From Helicobacter sp. (lineage in GTDB: Bacteria; Campylobacterota; Campylobacteria; Campylobacterales; Helicobacteraceae), in assembly GCF_022511165.1 (NCBI RefSeq), contig NZ_JAFLSB010000024.1:1-23655 (forward strand): DNA of 23,655 nt, read 5' to 3'. Position numbers and translations under genes: made by a program. Numbering within the stretch: position 1 is the first letter of the stretch; the number at the start of each line of letters is the position of its first letter. The notes below the pieces were generated by a model. The model made no database searches. It was not told the DNA's origin and saw nothing but the letters and a program-made list of their open reading frames with translations. This document shows positions 6,712-14,521 of the stretch, in pieces.

Positions 6712-7608
6712 ATGTTGAAGTATTTTATATTATATGTGAGTCTTATGAGCGTGTGTGTGGGGATTGGGCTTGAGATACGCACTATTACCAAAAAGACACA
6801 AGGAGAAGTTTTACGGGGTGAAATAAGTTATATTCAAGGCACGGATATTAAGAATGGGCGCGAGGCGTGGTATGATGAGGAGGGACATTTGCTTGAGCAA
6901 ATGCACTTTATTAATGGGCGCAAAGAGGGGCGCGAGATTAAATATTCTAAAGAGGGTGAAGTCATTTATGATGCAAATTATAAAAATAATAAATTACAAG
7001 GACTAGCCCTAGAGTATTATCCTCAAAATGTCCTCAAATCCGAGATTATCTATAATGAGGGTAAAATCGAAGGCAAGGCAAAATACTATCATCAAAATGG
7101 CACGCTTGCTAAAGAAGTATTCTATAAAAATGGTGTGCCAGAGGGCGATGTGGTGGAATATCACGATAATGGCAAAATTGCACAGCAATATACCTACAAG
7201 CAGGGAAAAATTGAGGGCATAATGCGTGGATTCTTCCCAAATGGCAAACTCGCACAAATTACGAATTATGTCAATGGTGCGAAAAATGGCGAATCAAAGC
7301 AATATGATGAAAAAGGGACTTTGCGCACAGAATCTCATTTTAAAAATGATGAAAAAGTTGATGTTGAGCGCAATTATGATGCAAATGGAATGCTTGATAC
7401 AGAGCGAGTATATGTTTCTAGCGCACCTAAGCAAGTCAAAGTGAGCTGGTTTTATCCTCATAATAAAATCAAAATGCAGATGCTTTATGAGAATAATCAA
7501 GCTGTGTGGCAGAAAGTATATAATGAATTAGGCGAAATTACCGCAAATCTTGATTGTAAAGTAGAAAATTGCCTCTCTAATTTAAGTGGAGTTACACATA
7601 AAAGATAG
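6712..7608 (+). CDS. Secreted MORN_2 repeat protein (YwqK-like)
   Basis: 298 residues. An N-terminal hydrophobic signal (MLKYFILYVSLMSVCVGIGL) points to export. Residues 50-217 are seven back-to-back 24-residue units of the type Y-x-x-N-G-x-L-x-x-x-x-x-Y-x-N-G-x-x-x-G, with degenerate units to about 275 and a C-terminal C-x4-C. This is the MORN_2 pattern. Databases often label such proteins 'YwqK family antitoxin' by distant similarity, but no toxin gene is nearby and the signal peptide argues against that job here. Repeat proteins of this kind probably act as periplasmic or surface beta-strand scaffolds; the ligand is unknown. AGGAGA lies five bases before the ATG. The gene may continue the lipoprotein-ugd transcript (37-base gap). 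Confidence 0.8.
   Translation: MLKYFILYVSLMSVCVGIGLEIRTITKKTQGEVLRGEISYIQGTDIKNGREAWYDEEGHLLEQMHFINGRKEGREIKYSKEGEVIYDANYKNNKLQGLALEYYPQNVLKSEIIYNEGKIEGKAKYYHQNGTLAKEVFYKNGVPEGDVVEYHDNGKIAQQYTYKQGKIEGIMRGFFPNGKLAQITNYVNGAKNGESKQYDEKGTLRTESHFKNDEKVDVERNYDANGMLDTERVYVSSAPKQVKVSWFYPHNKIKMQMLYENNQAVWQKVYNELGEITANLDCKVENCLSNLSGVTHKR
6859..7362 (+). repeat. Seven 24-codon MORN_2 repeats
   Basis: Units start at residues 50, 74, 98, 122, 146, 170 and 194 of the protein. All are exactly 24 residues with no indels, and the consensus places aromatic residues at unit positions 5 and 17 and glycine at 24. DNA identity between units is low, so the array is old rather than a recent expansion. Confidence 0.8.
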
Positions 7609-7685
7609 AGCCTACAAGAGCTTAAAGTAATCTCTAAAGCTTGTAGGCTTAAGGAGTAAGCAAGAGCTAAAAAGCTCCTTTTTTA
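7609..7685 (+). terminator. Two hairpins between convergent genes, the second a terminator
   Basis: AGCCTACAAG (7609-7618) pairs with CTTGTAGGCT (7640-7649), a perfect 10-bp stem with a 21-base loop right after the MORN gene stop. Then GAGCT-AAAA-AGCTC (7665-7678) is followed by CTTTTTT, a compact Rho-independent terminator for the + strand. The opposing kgtP-like frame ends at 7691, so the pair separates convergent transcripts. Confidence 0.7.
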
Positions 7686-7690
7686 TAAAT

Positions 7691-8963
7691 TTAGTTAAGC
7701 TCTGCTTTTTTAGGCAAAAGCAGTGAGATAAAAAATACTACAACCATTAATGCCCCAACATAAATAAAAAATCCATTTTCATTCCCTGCTTCTTTGAATG
7801 AGAGCGCGACAAAAGGGGCTGAACCACCAAAAATCGCATTAGGTATAGCATACCCTAATCCTGTCCCAAGCGCTCGTATATGTTCAGGGAAAAGTTTTGC
7901 TTTAAAGATTCCAGCCACTGAAGTATAAAAGCTAAGGATAATAAATAAAAGGAGTACAAGCCCTAAAATACTCCAAGTATCATCAGCTGTTTTTAAAGCC
8001 ATAAAGATAGGATAAATGCCTAAAAATCCAAGCACCGAAAAGATAAGTAAAGAGTTTTTATGTCCGATTTTATCGCCAATTGCGCCAAATAAAGGTTGGA
8101 TAAGCATTAGCACAAAAAGTGCAATGAGGTAGATATTATTCGAGAGAGTTTTGTCTATAAGCCCCACATTCACAATGAAAGTTTTTGTATAAGTTGTGAT
8201 GGTATAAAAGGCTAAAGAACCCCCTGCAGTGATACCAACAACAATCAAAAAAGGCTTCCAAGAGGTAAAAAGGGCTTTGAGTGTGCCCCTATCCTCGTGT
8301 TTATGAAGCTCTGTCGCACTCTCATTCATGATGCTACGCACAAATAAAGAGCCAAGAGCCAAAAGTCCGCCCACGACAAAGAGTATTCTCCAACCAAAAT
8401 CTTTCATCTGCTCTTCATTAAGTATCAAAAGCATTATACTAATGCTTGCCGGCTAAAAGCTGTCCGCCAATAAGCGTAACATATTGAAAAGAAGAATAAA
8501 ATCCTCTTTTACCCTCGCTTGCAAGTTCAGACAGATAAGTTGCTGCAATGCCGTATTCTCCACCAACGCTTAAGCCTTGAATAAGTCTAGCAATTAAAAG
8601 TAAGATAATCGCAAAATCTCCCACAATATCTTTACTCGGTAAGGCAGCAATGATAAAAGAACCCAAAGCCATTAAAATTACAGAAAAAACCATAGATTTT
8701 TTACGCCCGACTTTATCGGCTAAAGAACCAAAAACTAAACTTCCAATAGGACGCATAAAAAATCCTGCTGCAAAAACACCAAAAGCAACAATTTGCTGCA
8801 TAATAGGATTATCAGAGGTTGAAAAAGTGTGAGCAAAATAAATGGCTGTAAAAGCATAAATATAAAAATCAAACCATTCGACTAAATTTCCGCTACTTGC
8901 AGCGACAATAGAGCGTATTTTTTGAGCTTTTGTGAGAGGGGAGGCTGTAAGTTTATCTTGCAT
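7691..8963 (-). pseudogene. kgtP: KgtP-type 2-oxoglutarate:H+ symporter, broken by a frameshift
   Basis: Two reverse frames together encode one MFS metabolite:H+ symporter of about 423 residues. The first (8963-8439) starts MQDKLTASPL and holds SSGNLVEWFDFYIYAFTAIY, the motif GSLADKVGRKK and RLIQGLSVGGEYG, typical of KgtP/ProP transporters. It stops after FQYVTLIGGQLLAGKH. The second (8434-7691) resumes with ILNEEQMKDFGWRILFVVGG and continues through AGGSLAFYTITTYTKTFIVN, FVLMLIQPLFGAIGDKIGHK and ANAIFGGSA-like PNAIFGGSAPF, matching E. coli KgtP along its length. Removing one base near 8446-8447 (or an equivalent shift between 8439 and 8455) restores one frame. No homopolymer lies there, so this looks like a fixed mutation or a base-call error rather than phase variation. 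An AAGGA site precedes the start. Confidence 0.9.
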
Positions 8964-9004
8964 ATTTTTCCTTTATGATGAAATTATGAATATAAACTCA
9001 AGAT

Positions 9005-9010
9005 AGCATA
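9005..9010 (-). promoter_or_regulatory. Candidate -10 box for the kgtP-like gene
   Basis: On the reverse strand TATGCT lies about 42 bases upstream of the kgtP-like start, in the 135-base divergent gap shared with the nitrilase-like gene. Weak, by position only. Confidence 0.25.
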
Positions 9011-9063
9011 CAAAATCTAATCTTTTTATTCTCTAGCGCATAATCAAACTAATATGTTACAAT

Positions 9064-9069
9064 TATACT
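9064..9069 (+). promoter_or_regulatory. Candidate -10 box for the nitrilase-like gene
   Basis: TATACT lies 30 bases before the ATG at 9099, with AT-rich sequence before it. The leader carries the AAGGATTAGG ribosome site. Confidence 0.45.
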
Positions 9070-9098
9070 TACATTTTTAGATCTTTAAGGATTAGGTA

Positions 9099-9869
9099 AT
9101 GAATATCGCCCTCTTGCAGCTTCCTTCACTTGCACCAAATGATGCGCGACTAGGCAAGTATTTGCAGAGTTGCAAAAAACAAAAGGTGCAAATTGCTGCT
9201 TTTAGCGAGTATGTTTTTCAGCCTTTCTATCGCGATATAGATAAAGATTCTAAAGCTTTTCACAGCTCTTATGCAAAGATTCTAAAAGCTCTCCAAAAAC
9301 TCTCTTTGAAATACAAGCTTGATTTGCTTGTGCCTTTACTTGTGAGCGAGGATAAAAAGCTCTATAAGAGTATTGCACTCATAGAGGGAGAAAAGGTGCG
9401 CTTTTATCATCAACAAAGGCTTATTGCCTATCCACATTGGAATGAAAAGCAATTTTTTGATAATCCCCTGCCAAAAGCACCCAAAGCACCGCTTATCTTT
9501 GAAAAAGAGGGATTAAAAATCGCTGTTATTGCAGGATTTGAGATTCATTTTGATGAAATATGGCTGAAGCTCAAACTTGCTCAAGTTGATGTTGTGTTTC
9601 TGCCTTGCAGTAATGCTTTTGCTTCTAAGCAGCGATGGCAGATACTTTGTCAAGCTCGGGCTTTTAGTAATAGTATGGCGATTTTGCGTATAAATGGTAT
9701 TCAAAAGAGATTCTACGATGATGCAGAGTGGAATTTTTATGGTGATAGTTGTTTTATTAACGCAGATGGGCAGATTGAGGATAGCCTTGAGGAACGTGAG
9801 GGAATGATGATTGTAGAGCTTCAAGCCCAGCATATCAAGGATATACAAGAACAATGGGGGTTTCGTTAG
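9099..9869 (+). CDS. Nitrilase-superfamily (C-N hydrolase) protein lacking catalytic Cys and Lys
   Basis: 256 residues with the nitrilase fold: MNIALLQLPS at the start, the glutamate motif IAAFSEYVF (Glu37), RFYHQQRL (101-108) where the catalytic lysine normally stands in Y-R-K-x-H-L, and IAVIAGFEIHFDEIW (141-155) where the nucleophile stands in C-Y-D-x-R-F-P-E. Here the Lys position is Gln105 and the Cys position is Gly146. Cys170 (FLPCSNA) lies where the family has a structural P-x-A segment, so it is unlikely to replace the nucleophile. Older databases call such proteins beta-ureidopropionase or amidohydrolase; with these changes hydrolysis is doubtful and a binding or structural role is possible. 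It leads a gene set with nif3, flgZ, waaA and a pseudouridine synthase. Confidence 0.8.
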   Translation: MNIALLQLPSLAPNDARLGKYLQSCKKQKVQIAAFSEYVFQPFYRDIDKDSKAFHSSYAKILKALQKLSLKYKLDLLVPLLVSEDKKLYKSIALIEGEKVRFYHQQRLIAYPHWNEKQFFDNPLPKAPKAPLIFEKEGLKIAVIAGFEIHFDEIWLKLKLAQVDVVFLPCSNAFASKQRWQILCQARAFSNSMAILRINGIQKRFYDDAEWNFYGDSCFINADGQIEDSLEEREGMMIVELQAQHIKDIQEQWGFR

Positions 9870-9918
9870 TTTAAAAGAAGAGAGCTATCTCATAGGCAAG
9901 TAAAATCTCTTTTATCTT

Positions 9919-9942
9919 AGAATCTGTGAAGTCATAGATTCT
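9919..9942 (+). other. Hairpin between the nitrilase-like and nif3-like genes
   Basis: AGAATCT (9919-9925) and AGATTCT (9936-9942) are inverted copies of each other, and the inner GTG/CAT bases extend the stem to about 10 bp with a 4-base loop. AAAA rather than a T run follows, so it is not a standard terminator for this strand; it may process or stabilise a joint transcript. Confidence 0.55.
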
Positions 9943-9963
9943 CAAAAATACAAAGGAAACAAT

Positions 9964-10731
9964 ATGGCATATAAAATTAAAGATATATATGAGCTTTGTG
10001 AGCGCATTTCTCCCTTTGAAAGTCAAGAATCTTGGGATAAGAGTGGCTTAAATCTCGGGAGCTTAAATGAAAGTTTTGAGCAGATTGTGCTTTGCCTTGA
10101 GCTTAATGCTAAAATCGCACATTCTCTTAAGCCTCATACGCTTCTTATCACGCATCACCCGCTTTTTTTTAAGCCTCTTAATGCTTTTTGCACCGATACT
10201 TATCCTGCAAATCTTGCGAGTATTTTATTGCATAAACATTGCTCCCTTATCAGTTTGCATACCAATTTTGATAAATCTCATCTTAATGCCTATCTTACGC
10301 ATCATATTCTGCAATGGAAACATTTTGAAGCACAGGAATTCTTTATGCGTGGAAGTATTGCACCTATGCGCTTAGATGAACTTGCGCATTATGTGTGTGA
10401 TGCGCTTAAGGCGCAAAGCGTGGCATTTGTGTGCGGTGATTTGCAAGAATCTATGCCAATGATAGAGCAAGTATATGTTGTCTGCGGGAGTGGCTGCTCT
10501 CTGCTCCCGCTTATACCACCCTCACCTCAAACTTGTTTTATCACAAGTGATATTAAACATCACGATGCAATGAGCGCAAAAAGCACAGGTATAAGCCTCA
10601 TAGATATGGGACATTATGAGAGCGAAAAGTATTTTGTAGAAATTTTTGAATCTATTTTGCAAAATGCGGGATATAACGCTATAATTGCCGATTGTGAAAA
10701 TCCATTCTCTTTAGCCTTAAGAGATACATAA
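9964..10731 (+). CDS. Nif3-like dinuclear metal centre protein (YbgI/DUF34 family)
   Basis: 255 residues. Metal ligands are visible in order: LLITHHPLFF (His64, His65), LISLHTNFDKSHLN (His99 and Asp103), the mid-protein switch ITSDIKHHDAM, and near the C-terminus LIDMGHYESEKYF (His and Glu). This is the toroidal hexameric Nif3/YbgI family, sometimes named 'GTP cyclohydrolase 1 type 2' by transfer; its physiological reaction is unsettled. The order nif3-like, zinc ribbon, waaA, pseudouridine synthase is, from memory, that of H. pylori HP0959-HP0956, which supports both identity and co-transcription. AAAGGAAAC lies before the ATG. Confidence 0.88.
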   Translation: MAYKIKDIYELCERISPFESQESWDKSGLNLGSLNESFEQIVLCLELNAKIAHSLKPHTLLITHHPLFFKPLNAFCTDTYPANLASILLHKHCSLISLHTNFDKSHLNAYLTHHILQWKHFEAQEFFMRGSIAPMRLDELAHYVCDALKAQSVAFVCGDLQESMPMIEQVYVVCGSGCSLLPLIPPSPQTCFITSDIKHHDAMSAKSTGISLIDMGHYESEKYFVEIFESILQNAGYNAIIADCENPFSLALRDT

Positions 10732-10749
10732 CCCAAAAAAGGATAGCGA

Positions 10750-11502
10750 ATGAATAAGCATTTACAAGAACTCATAGAAGTAGCTAATTTTGATAAGCAA
10801 ATTGATGACTTAGAGCCAAAAATCCGCCAAGTGCGCTCCGAGCTTGATGAAAAAATAAGACAAAAGGAGCAAATCCTAAAAGAAATAGAATCTTTGCACA
10901 CAGAAACAAAAAATATTAATCTTGAAATTGCAAGGCACGAGCGCAATATCCAAGAATCTGCGGCTAAACTTGAGCAGATTGCTAGAAAACAAAAAGAAGT
11001 TAAAACAGAAAAAGAAATGCGCGCCCTTGATGTGGAGAGTGATATTGCTAAGGAAAATATGACTTTTTCAAATGCTGAAATTGAGCGGCTTGAGACTTCT
11101 AAAAATGCTAAGGTAGAGCAAGAGCAATCCTATGCACCCAAACTTGATGAACTCAAGGCTATTATAGAATCACTTGAAGCCCAAACACAGCAGCAAGTGC
11201 AAGAAATTAAACAAAAGCAGCAAGAACTTTTCAATCAAAAAGAAGCTTTGATTGCGCAAATGGATAGTAAGATTACAGGCTTTTATGCCAAGATTCGCCG
11301 ATGGGCTTTAAATACAAGCGTTGTGCCTGTCTTTAAACAAGCCTGTGGCGGGTGTTTTATTAAGCTTAGCGATACGATTTATAATGAAATTTGCAAAGGG
11401 AATGATATTATCAAATGTCCTCATTGTGGGCGGATTCTCTATGTTCAGCAAAGTAAAGAATCCACTCCGCAAGAGAAGCCAAAGAAAAAAGCTAAAGCAT
11501 AA
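10750..11502 (+). CDS. flgZ: FlgZ/HP0958-type zinc-ribbon protein, RpoN and flagellin mRNA factor
   Basis: 250 residues. Residues about 5-175 are an almost unbroken coiled coil rich in E, K and Q (for example IRQKEQILKEIESLHTETK). A C4 zinc ribbon follows: Cys199-x2-Cys202 (ACGGCF) and Cys223-x2-Cys226 (KCPHCGR), then a lysine-rich tail (KPKKKAKA). The coiled-coil hairpin plus zinc ribbon, and the position between nif3-like and waaA, match H. pylori HP0958. That protein stabilises sigma-54 (RpoN) and binds flaA mRNA, and it is needed for full flagellation. Those functions are literature knowledge; here I see only the fold. The 18-base gap after nif3-like fits an operon. Confidence 0.85.
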   Translation: MNKHLQELIEVANFDKQIDDLEPKIRQVRSELDEKIRQKEQILKEIESLHTETKNINLEIARHERNIQESAAKLEQIARKQKEVKTEKEMRALDVESDIAKENMTFSNAEIERLETSKNAKVEQEQSYAPKLDELKAIIESLEAQTQQQVQEIKQKQQELFNQKEALIAQMDSKITGFYAKIRRWALNTSVVPVFKQACGGCFIKLSDTIYNEICKGNDIIKCPHCGRILYVQQSKESTPQEKPKKKAKA

Positions 11503-11534
11503 TGAGGCTTAGTCTTTTTTAGGAGGTAGTGATT

Positions 11535-12773
11535 TTGGATAAGCAAACTCAACCTTCCTTTCCTCTAGCATATTATGCTGTGTGTGTGCTGTTGTATTTT
11601 ATTGCTTTGCCATTTTTGATTGTAAGCTCTTTTCGCGCAAAACATCATCACTCGCTCCCTGCGCGGTTTTCTCCCTTTCATATCAAAAAGCTTAAATATG
11701 AGCCCACATATTGGTTTCACGCGTGTTCCTTTGGTGAGGTGCGCTCTCTTGAGCCACTTATTAGCGCACTTGCTTCACAAGAGGTTGAGATTCTTATTAC
11801 AACTATTACGCACACAGGATTTAACGAAGCAAAGCATTTGTATGAAAACAGAGCAGGGGATAAAGCCCATATTGTTGTGCATTATCTGCCTTTTGAGATT
11901 TTTTTGCCTTTGTGGAGCAAAAGTTGCAAGAATCTTAAAACGCTTATTGTTACAGAAGCAGAGATGTGGAAAATGCTCTTTTTTCTTGCTAAATCTCACA
12001 ATGCACATACAATGCTTATTAATGCGAGAATCTCCGTGCGCTCACAGAAAAATTATGAATATTTTGCGTGGTTTTATCAAGGCATTTTTGCATTTATTGA
12101 TGAGGTTTTGGCTCAAAGCCATTCCGATAAAGAGAGATTAGAGAAGCTAGGTGCGAGAAATGTTGCAGTTTTTGGGAATCTTAAAACGCTTAATCCCCCC
12201 TTACTTAGCACTCATTATCCTAAGCCCTCCGCTCCCCTTTTTATCGCTGCAAGCACACATAGAGGGGAAGAAAAGCTTATCTTAGAGGCTTTTAAAGCTT
12301 ATAAAGAGCAAGATTCTGCCCCACTTTTGCTTCTTGCTCCTCGCCACCCCGAGCGATTTAAAGAAGTCTATGAACTAAGCCTAGATATATTTCCACGCAC
12401 TGCGCTTTTTTCTCAAGGTGGGCTTGAATCTTATGCGCAGTATGATGTGATTGTCATTGATGCCCTAGGAGAGCTTAATAATCTCTATGCTATCAGCGAT
12501 TTGGTGATACTTGGTGGGGGATTTGTGAATAATGTAGGGGGGCATAATCCTTTTGAACCTGCCTTTTTTGGCACAAAGCTTGTAAGTGGAGAGCATATCT
12601 TTAATCAATACGCGCTTTTTGAGGAGGTTGAAAATTATGTGTTAATCCCTCCTCAAAGCCTCACAGATACACTTAAGCGTTGGGAGAATCTCCCCGCAAG
12701 TAGCATTAAGGTAGCCTCTCATCATAAGCTTACTGCACTTTTGCAAAAGATTCAAAATGGACAAAGCCTATAA
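11535..12773 (+). CDS. waaA: 3-deoxy-D-manno-octulosonic acid (Kdo) transferase
   Basis: About 412 residues. An N-terminal membrane anchor (LAYYAVCVLLYFIALPFLIV) precedes a GT-B glycosyltransferase: YWFHACSFGEVRSLEP with the catalytic Glu (about residue 68), ILITTITHTGF, VTEAEMWKMLFF, AQSHSDKERLEKLGA, FIAASTHRGEEK, LLAPRHPERF and the donor-binding LVILGGGFVNNVGGHNPFEP. WaaA moves Kdo from CMP-Kdo to lipid A precursor at the cytoplasmic face of the inner membrane. I prefer the TTG at 11535 as start because AGGAGG (11521-11526) is then eight bases away; the in-frame GTG at 11529 would be only two bases from it. It overlaps the next gene by 17 bases. Confidence 0.95.
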   Translation: MDKQTQPSFPLAYYAVCVLLYFIALPFLIVSSFRAKHHHSLPARFSPFHIKKLKYEPTYWFHACSFGEVRSLEPLISALASQEVEILITTITHTGFNEAKHLYENRAGDKAHIVVHYLPFEIFLPLWSKSCKNLKTLIVTEAEMWKMLFFLAKSHNAHTMLINARISVRSQKNYEYFAWFYQGIFAFIDEVLAQSHSDKERLEKLGARNVAVFGNLKTLNPPLLSTHYPKPSAPLFIAASTHRGEEKLILEAFKAYKEQDSAPLLLLAPRHPERFKEVYELSLDIFPRTALFSQGGLESYAQYDVIVIDALGELNNLYAISDLVILGGGFVNNVGGHNPFEPAFFGTKLVSGEHIFNQYALFEEVENYVLIPPQSLTDTLKRWENLPASSIKVASHHKLTALLQKIQNGQSL

Positions 12774-13494
12774 GATTCTTGCCCGCGCACATCATCTCTC
12801 ACATAAACAAGCCAAAGCCCTTATTGATAAGGGGCTTGTGCGAAGTGGAGGTAAAAAGCTAACCCTTGCTCGCTCTGAAATACCAAGCAATAGCACTTTT
12901 GAGATATTAAAGCCTAAAGCCCCTAAGGTGATTTTTTGTGATGAGCGTATTTTGGCTGTTGATAAGCCTCCTTTTGTAGAATCTTATGATTTATGCGCGA
13001 TGTTTGAAGGGTGGGCTTTGCTTCATCGGCTTGATGTGCAGACAAGTGGCGTGATATTGCTTGTGAAAGATAAAAGCGATTTTCACAAAAAAGCAATAGA
13101 ATCCTTTAAAAAACAAGAGGTGCATAAGGAGTATATTGCCCTTGCGCACGGGCAAATTAGGGATTTTATGGTGGTGGAGCAGCCCATACTGACTATAAAA
13201 AAGGGCTTTGCAAAATCCTATATTGATAAAAAAGGTTTATATGCGCGCACAGAGCTCACGCCTTTAGCTATTATAGGAAAGAAAACCCTGATTCAAGCTC
13301 GTATTCTCACCGGGCGCACACATCAAATTCGTGTGCATTGTCAAAGTATCAAGCACCCTTTATATGGGGATAGTATCTATGGCATAGCCGATAATGCCAA
13401 AAGGCTTATGCTCCACGCGCATAAAATTGCGCTTTTGGGGTATGAGTTTATCTCACCAATTCCTAAGGAGCTTCAAATAGAGCATTTGCAGTAA
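12757..13494 (+). CDS. RluA-family RNA pseudouridine synthase
   Basis: 245 residues. The N-terminus looks like a short S4 RNA-binding segment (HHLSHKQAKALIDKGLVRSG), followed by VDKPPFV, then the catalytic motif LLHRLDVQTSGVILLVK with Asp93, KEYIALAHG, and RILTGRTHQIRVHCQSIKHP with PLYGDSIYG. It turns uridine into pseudouridine in rRNA or tRNA; the exact site cannot be told from sequence. The start ATG lies inside the end of waaA (17-base overlap), so translation is coupled. At 245 residues it is shorter than E. coli RluC/RluD (about 320), which is usual for the Helicobacter homologue next to waaA. Confidence 0.88.
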   Translation: MDKAYKILARAHHLSHKQAKALIDKGLVRSGGKKLTLARSEIPSNSTFEILKPKAPKVIFCDERILAVDKPPFVESYDLCAMFEGWALLHRLDVQTSGVILLVKDKSDFHKKAIESFKKQEVHKEYIALAHGQIRDFMVVEQPILTIKKGFAKSYIDKKGLYARTELTPLAIIGKKTLIQARILTGRTHQIRVHCQSIKHPLYGDSIYGIADNAKRLMLHAHKIALLGYEFISPIPKELQIEHLQ

Positions 13495-13555
13495 GATATT
13501 TTAAGTAACCTAAAGCTTTTTTGTATTGCGTGAAGAATCTTTAAAAGTGCAAGGT

Positions 13556-14521
13556 TTATCGATGAGCATTATGGATAATATCTTGAATCTTATGAGCCAC
13601 ACGCATAGCTTTCATACCATCTTTTTCATTAGGGCGATTATTGGTAGGAGAGGGTGTGTTTTTACACATTTTTACAAAATCAATCAGCTCTGAAAGCAAA
13701 CTCTCCTGTCCCCTTACTTCGATTGTTTCTGTATTTGCGCTAATAGAGACATTATCAAGCCTTTGCTCAACACTTTGCTTATCGACAAACACTTCTTTGC
13801 GCAATAAATTACAATCAATATATTCATTATGTGTAGTGATACTAATTTGTCGGATTCTTTTTTCAGTAATACGACTTGCCACGATATTAGAAAATGCGCC
13901 ATTTTCGTGAATCATACACGCTCTTGCATACTCTATCATATCGCCTATAACAACCCCGTGTGCATAAATATCGCGCACATCGCCATTAAAACTTAGAGCT
14001 AAATCAATATCGTGTATCATCAAATCAATGACTACATCAACATCAGTAATGCGCGAACTTGTTCTGTTTGTGCGGACAAAATCAATATTAATAATCTTTT
14101 GCTCACTTGAGGCAAGAATGTTTTTGAGTGTAATTACAGCAGGATTGTATCGCTCAATAAAGCCTACTTGGATATTGAGATTTTTCTCCCTCGCAAGATC
14201 AACGATGACTTGGGTAGATTCTAGGGTATTTGTGAGGGGTTTTTCTACAAAGATATTTTTTACATAATCACTGACTTTGTTGATGTAATCAAAATGCGTG
14301 AAAGTAGGGGTTACGATAATTGCTCCATCACAGCTTAATAAATCGCTATCAAGGTTTTCTAGGATTTTTATGTCAAATTTTTTGCTCATTTCTGCACAAA
14401 GCTCCATATTTGTATCATACAAAAATGCAATTTCTACATCTTTAAGCATAGTGAGGATTCGTAGATGATTTTGCCCCATTTTGCCGATGCCAAAAAGGGC
14501 AATACGCACAGGCTTATCCAT
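13556..14521 (-). CDS. gnnA: Gfo/Idh/MocA oxidoreductase, probable UDP-GlcNAc 3-dehydrogenase
   Basis: 321 residues. The NAD(P)-binding start is RIALFGIGKMGQNHLRIL (nucleotide loop 11-16), with the family EKP motif (FVEKPL, 93-95), IQVGFIERYNP, and the active-site segment VIDLMIHDIDLAL (Asp166, His170, Asp171). It is translated after the transaminase gene with an 8-base overlap. The transaminase-then-oxidoreductase pairing matches gnnB-gnnA of C. jejuni (Cj0505c-Cj0504c, from memory), which makes UDP-2-acetamido-3-amino-glucose for amide-rich lipid A. The alternative is a WbpB-like enzyme acting on a UDP-GlcNAc uronate. No 6-dehydrogenase of that route is intact here, which favours GnnA. Confidence 0.65.
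   Translation of the reverse strand: MDKPVRIALFGIGKMGQNHLRILTMLKDVEIAFLYDTNMELCAEMSKKFDIKILENLDSDLLSCDGAIIVTPTFTHFDYINKVSDYVKNIFVEKPLTNTLESTQVIVDLAREKNLNIQVGFIERYNPAVITLKNILASSEQKIINIDFVRTNRTSSRITDVDVVIDLMIHDIDLALSFNGDVRDIYAHGVVIGDMIEYARACMIHENGAFSNIVASRITEKRIRQISITTHNEYIDCNLLRKEVFVDKQSVEQRLDNVSISANTETIEVRGQESLLSELIDFVKMCKNTPSPTNNRPNEKDGMKAMRVAHKIQDIIHNAHR

Noticed and set aside
6712..7608. Toxin-antitoxin locus suggested by the YwqK-type repeats
   Set aside because: The protein has a signal peptide and no small toxin gene lies beside it; the antitoxin name is a distant-similarity label.
8439..8455. Phase-variable switch in the permease gene
   Set aside because: The interval that must contain the shift has no homopolymer or short tandem repeat that could slip reversibly.
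9513..9854. 113-codon reverse frame
   Set aside because: Antisense to the nitrilase-like gene, rich in I, L, T and S, with no ribosome site or recognisable motif.
10614..10946. 110-codon reverse frame across the nif3-flgZ junction
   Set aside because: Antisense to two well-supported genes; serine- and phenylalanine-rich shadow of their codons.
11698..12141. 147-codon open frame on the + strand
   Set aside because: It lies wholly inside waaA in another frame, has no ribosome site, and translates to Cys/Leu/His-rich sequence typical of an out-of-frame reading.
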